Shown here in pieces: positions 61,615 to 64,000 of a stretch of DNA of 64,000 nt. Where the stretch lies: the NCBI GenBank assembly GCA_018241445.1, contig JAFEDT010000018.1, positions 62,001 to 126,000 on the forward strand, read 5' to 3'. Source of the DNA: Pseudomonadota bacterium. Its GTDB lineage: Bacteria > Pseudomonadota > Gammaproteobacteria > Steroidobacterales > Steroidobacteraceae. The position numbers were made by a program, and so were the translations under genes. Below the pieces are notes generated by a model that searched no databases, was not told the origin of the DNA, and saw nothing but the letters and a program-made list of their open reading frames with translations. Position 1 is the first letter of the stretch. Every line of letters starts with the position of its first letter.

Positions 61615-63612
61615 ATGAATCAGCGTTTCTGTCGTGAACCCGCGCCGGCCGGCGTGGCGGGTCCGCGTTTTGTCTCTTCTCCCCGGGTGCAAGGGCTTGC
61701 CGCCGGGACACTGATCGCCGCCGTTGCCGGTGTTGCTGTGGCGGCGGACGCCGCCGTGCCCGCATCCGGCGCGGATGCTGCTGCCACGCAATCGCCCGAA
61801 ACGGTGGTGGTCACCGCCACCCGTGTGGCCACACCGCAGCAGGAGATCGCCAGCAGCCTGACCGTGGTAACGGCCGAGGAAATCGAGGCGCGGCAACTGC
61901 GCACCGTCGCCGACGTGCTCAAGGCCGTTCCCGGCGTGAACGTGGTGCAGACCGGCGGTCCCGGTGGCACGACCTCGGTATTCATGCGCGGCACCAACTC
62001 CAACCACACCAAGATGCTGATTGACGGCATCGACGTGGGCGATCCCAGCAATTCCACGGGCGCTTTCGACTATGGACAGCTGTTGACCCAGGACATCGAG
62101 CGCGTCGAGGTGCTGCGCGGGCCGCAAAGTGGACTGTACGGCTCGGACGCCATCGGCGGCGTGATCAACATCATCACCCGCCGGGGCGCGGGCCCGGCAC
62201 AGTTCACCGGCTATCTCGAGGGTGGTTCCTTCGCCACCTTCAACCAGGCTGCCGGCATCAGCGGATCGGCGGACGCGTTCCACTACAGCGCCGACGTCAG
62301 TCACTTCCACGCCGGTTCCACGCCCGTGACCCCGCTACCGCTGTTGCAGCCGGGCGAGGCCCGCAACAACGACCACGACGACAATCTCAGTGCTTCGACG
62401 CGGCTGGGCTACGATCTGACGCCGACACTCGACCTCGGATTGGTGGCGCGCTATTCCGACATCGATCTGCGTACCACCGGTGACAGCTTCGACCCGGTGA
62501 CCTTCGCCTCCTTCCCGGCACCGCAGCAGACGCAGGCGCGGACGCACTCCTATTTCGGGCGCCTGTTCGCGCACCTGAACTCCTTCGACGGCCTGCTCGA
62601 TCAGACCTTCGGCGTCGCCGACTCGCACGAACGCACCGAGACCGTGGACCCGCAAAACGGTCTGGCGCGCAACACCGGTGAACGCCGCAAGGCCGACTGG
62701 CAGGGGAATCTGCACCTGCAGCCCGGGGAAACGCTGGTGCTGGGCGCGGAGTACCAGCGCGACCAGATCAAGGATCCGCTCTACGCCAGCGACCGCATCG
62801 CCTCCGGCTATGTGGAGCTGCAGTCGCACGTATTGCAGTGGTCTTCGGCTGTGAACCTGCGCTACGACGAGCACAACCGCTTCGGCAGCAAGGTGACCTA
62901 CCGCTTCGCACCGGCATACCAGATCGAGGCCAGCGGTACTGTGCTGAAGGCCTCCATCGGCTCGGGCTTCAAGGCGCCGACGCTGAGCCAGCTGTACCAG
63001 GACTTTCCCCAATACTTCTTCTACGCCAATCCCAATCTGAAGCCCGAGACCAGCACCGGCTGGGATGCGGGTTTCGAGCAGCCGCTGACGCCGGCGGTGC
63101 GCGTCGGCGCCGTCTGGTATCACAACCGCATCCACGATCTGATCACGGCGCAGTTCGACCCTGTCACTTTCAACACCACCTACGCCAACGTCGGCCGCGC
63201 CACCACCGAGGGCCTCGAGAGCTTCGTCACCTGGCAGGCACTCGATGCGCTGGCTTTGCGTGTCGACTACACCTATACGCAGGCGACCGACGATCTGCGC
63301 AACAAGGAGCTGCTGCGCCGGCCCCGACACAAGGGCACCGTCGATGCGACCTGGAATGTGACAGCAGCAGTGCGCCTTAGCGCTGATTTGCTGTGGGTGG
63401 GAGGTTGGGTCGATATCAGCCGCGACGGGTCGATCCCCGATCTGGCGGCTCCCGGCTACACCACGGTCAATCTCGCTGCAAGCTGGGACGCGAGTGCCCA
63501 CTGGACGCTGTTCGGCCGCATCGACAATCTCCTGGACCGCCGTTACCAGAACCCAACGGGTTTCCTGCAGCCCGGCTTCGGCGTGTTCGCGGGGGTGAAG
63601 ACCCGATGGTGA
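61615..63612 (+). CDS. btuB: BtuB-type TonB-dependent cobalamin receptor
   Basis: 665 aa from ATG 61615, with GAGGAG eight bases before. Signal peptide, TonB box ETVVVTATR, plug with VVTAEEIEARQLRTVADVLKAVPGVNVV-type sequence and VEVLRGPQSGLYGSDAIGGVINIIT, then a 22-strand barrel ending GVFAGVKTRW. Size and plug fit BtuB. Assignment to cobalamin rests on the riboswitch directly upstream. The MttB-type methyltransferase at 13.8 kb needs a corrinoid cofactor, which this receptor would help supply. Confidence 0.93.
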   Translation: MNQRFCREPAPAGVAGPRFVSSPRVQGLAAGTLIAAVAGVAVAADAAVPASGADAAATQSPETVVVTATRVATPQQEIASSLTVVTAEEIEARQLRTVADVLKAVPGVNVVQTGGPGGTTSVFMRGTNSNHTKMLIDGIDVGDPSNSTGAFDYGQLLTQDIERVEVLRGPQSGLYGSDAIGGVINIITRRGAGPAQFTGYLEGGSFATFNQAAGISGSADAFHYSADVSHFHAGSTPVTPLPLLQPGEARNNDHDDNLSASTRLGYDLTPTLDLGLVARYSDIDLRTTGDSFDPVTFASFPAPQQTQARTHSYFGRLFAHLNSFDGLLDQTFGVADSHERTETVDPQNGLARNTGERRKADWQGNLHLQPGETLVLGAEYQRDQIKDPLYASDRIASGYVELQSHVLQWSSAVNLRYDEHNRFGSKVTYRFAPAYQIEASGTVLKASIGSGFKAPTLSQLYQDFPQYFFYANPNLKPETSTGWDAGFEQPLTPAVRVGAVWYHNRIHDLITAQFDPVTFNTTYANVGRATTEGLESFVTWQALDALALRVDYTYTQATDDLRNKELLRRPRHKGTVDATWNVTAAVRLSADLLWVGGWVDISRDGSIPDLAAPGYTTVNLAASWDASAHWTLFGRIDNLLDRRYQNPTGFLQPGFGVFAGVKTRW

Positions 63613-63649
63613 TGGGGCGGGTGCCGGTGAAGTGATAGGCTTGGCGGGT

Positions 63650-64000
63650 ATGGAAGGTCCTGCCATCGCCGATCCAACTGTGGCAGCTACTGCGCCGACG
63701 GAGAGTGAGCGCACCTGGGGCATGCTGGCGCACCTGGCGGCGCTCGCCGGGCTGGTGCTGCCGCTGCTGGGCAACGTACTCGGCCCGCTGGCCGTGTACC
63801 TGACACGCAAGGACCCCTCCGCGTTCGTCAGCGCACACGCGCGCGAGGCGCTCAATTTCAATATCACTGTTTCGCTGGCGTCGATCCTGTGCGGCATCCT
63901 GGCGCTGCTGTACATCGGCTTTGCCCTGGGCGTACTGCTGTTCATCGCCTGGCTGGTGCTGACGTTGATTGCGGCAATCCGCGCCAGCGAAGGCGCGCTG
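63650..64000 (+). CDS. DUF4870 membrane protein (3' end outside window)
   Basis: 117 codons to the window edge, from ATG 63650. TWGMLAHLAALAGLVLPLLGNVLGPL and HAREALNFNITVSL are the DUF4870/Tic20-like pattern, with two or three membrane helices visible. Function unknown. 37 bp after btuB. Confidence 0.85.
   Translation, partial: MEGPAIADPTVAATAPTESERTWGMLAHLAALAGLVLPLLGNVLGPLAVYLTRKDPSAFVSAHAREALNFNITVSLASILCGILALLYIGFALGVLLFIAWLVLTLIAAIRASEGAL

Overview
The window is GC-rich, densely packed bacterial DNA with many 1- to 4-base gene overlaps of the GTGA, ATGA and TGATG type. The gene content fits a gammaproteobacterium near the Xanthomonadales/Steroidobacterales. Evidence for this is an arginine operon built around an N-acylornithine carbamoyltransferase instead of an ordinary ornithine enzyme, three TonB-dependent receptors, TamA/TamB, a single-chain pyruvate carboxylase and a B12-riboswitch-controlled receptor. 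The lineage is inferred from gene content; no rRNA gene is present. No tRNA, rRNA, CRISPR array or intact insertion sequence was seen.

Region 1 (1-9.2 kb) holds the end of an M20 metallohydrolase. It converges on a leftward operon, argR-argG-(P-loop protein)-argC-argD-argF'-argB-argH, headed by two 18-bp ARG boxes exactly 3 bp apart. The carbamoyltransferase has Ala96 where the acetylornithine enzyme has Glu and the succinylornithine enzyme has Pro. That predicts a succinylated route. No N-acylglutamate synthase or dedicated deacylase lies in the operon; the P-loop protein and the neighbouring M20 hydrolase are candidates for those steps.

Region 2 (9.3-13.5 kb) is a tail-to-tail pair of paralogous TIR / membrane segment / TolB-like / TPR proteins.

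Region 3 (13.8-26.5 kb) looks like an uptake and breakdown locus. Leftward genes are a LysR regulator, a TPR-sulfotransferase and an MttB-type methyltransferase. Rightward genes are a DddP-like M24 metalloprotein, a TonB receptor, an alpha/beta hydrolase, an MFS transporter and a beta-lactamase-fold hydrolase. A palindromic LysR-type box lies between the two arms. The likely substrate class is methylated onium compounds or their conjugates, which is inference.

Region 4 (26.7-44.5 kb) is mostly housekeeping: tamB/tamA, an NRDE protein, nudC, an orphan FlhC-like regulator with paired operators, a beta-aspartyl peptidase, pyruvate carboxylase, a phage-type ORF6N protein, a ferredoxin reductase, a PII protein with a sigma-54 promoter, a lipoprotein and a quinone oxidoreductase.

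Region 5 (44.7-64 kb) has a second TonB receptor, divergent ilvH and ilvB with a shared promoter-proximal motif, glyoxalase I, a GH17-GT2 beta-glucan synthase fusion, an EamA exporter, a VOC protein with a histone-H1-like tail, a degenerate alpha/beta hydrolase, a coiled-coil FHA protein, ilvA, an AI-2E-type permease, a cobalamin riboswitch with its BtuB-type receptor, and a DUF4870 protein cut by the window edge. A dispersed element with a TGTRTA-N6-TACACA core occurs near 13.7, 26.5 and 58.3 kb and is not explained by any gene.
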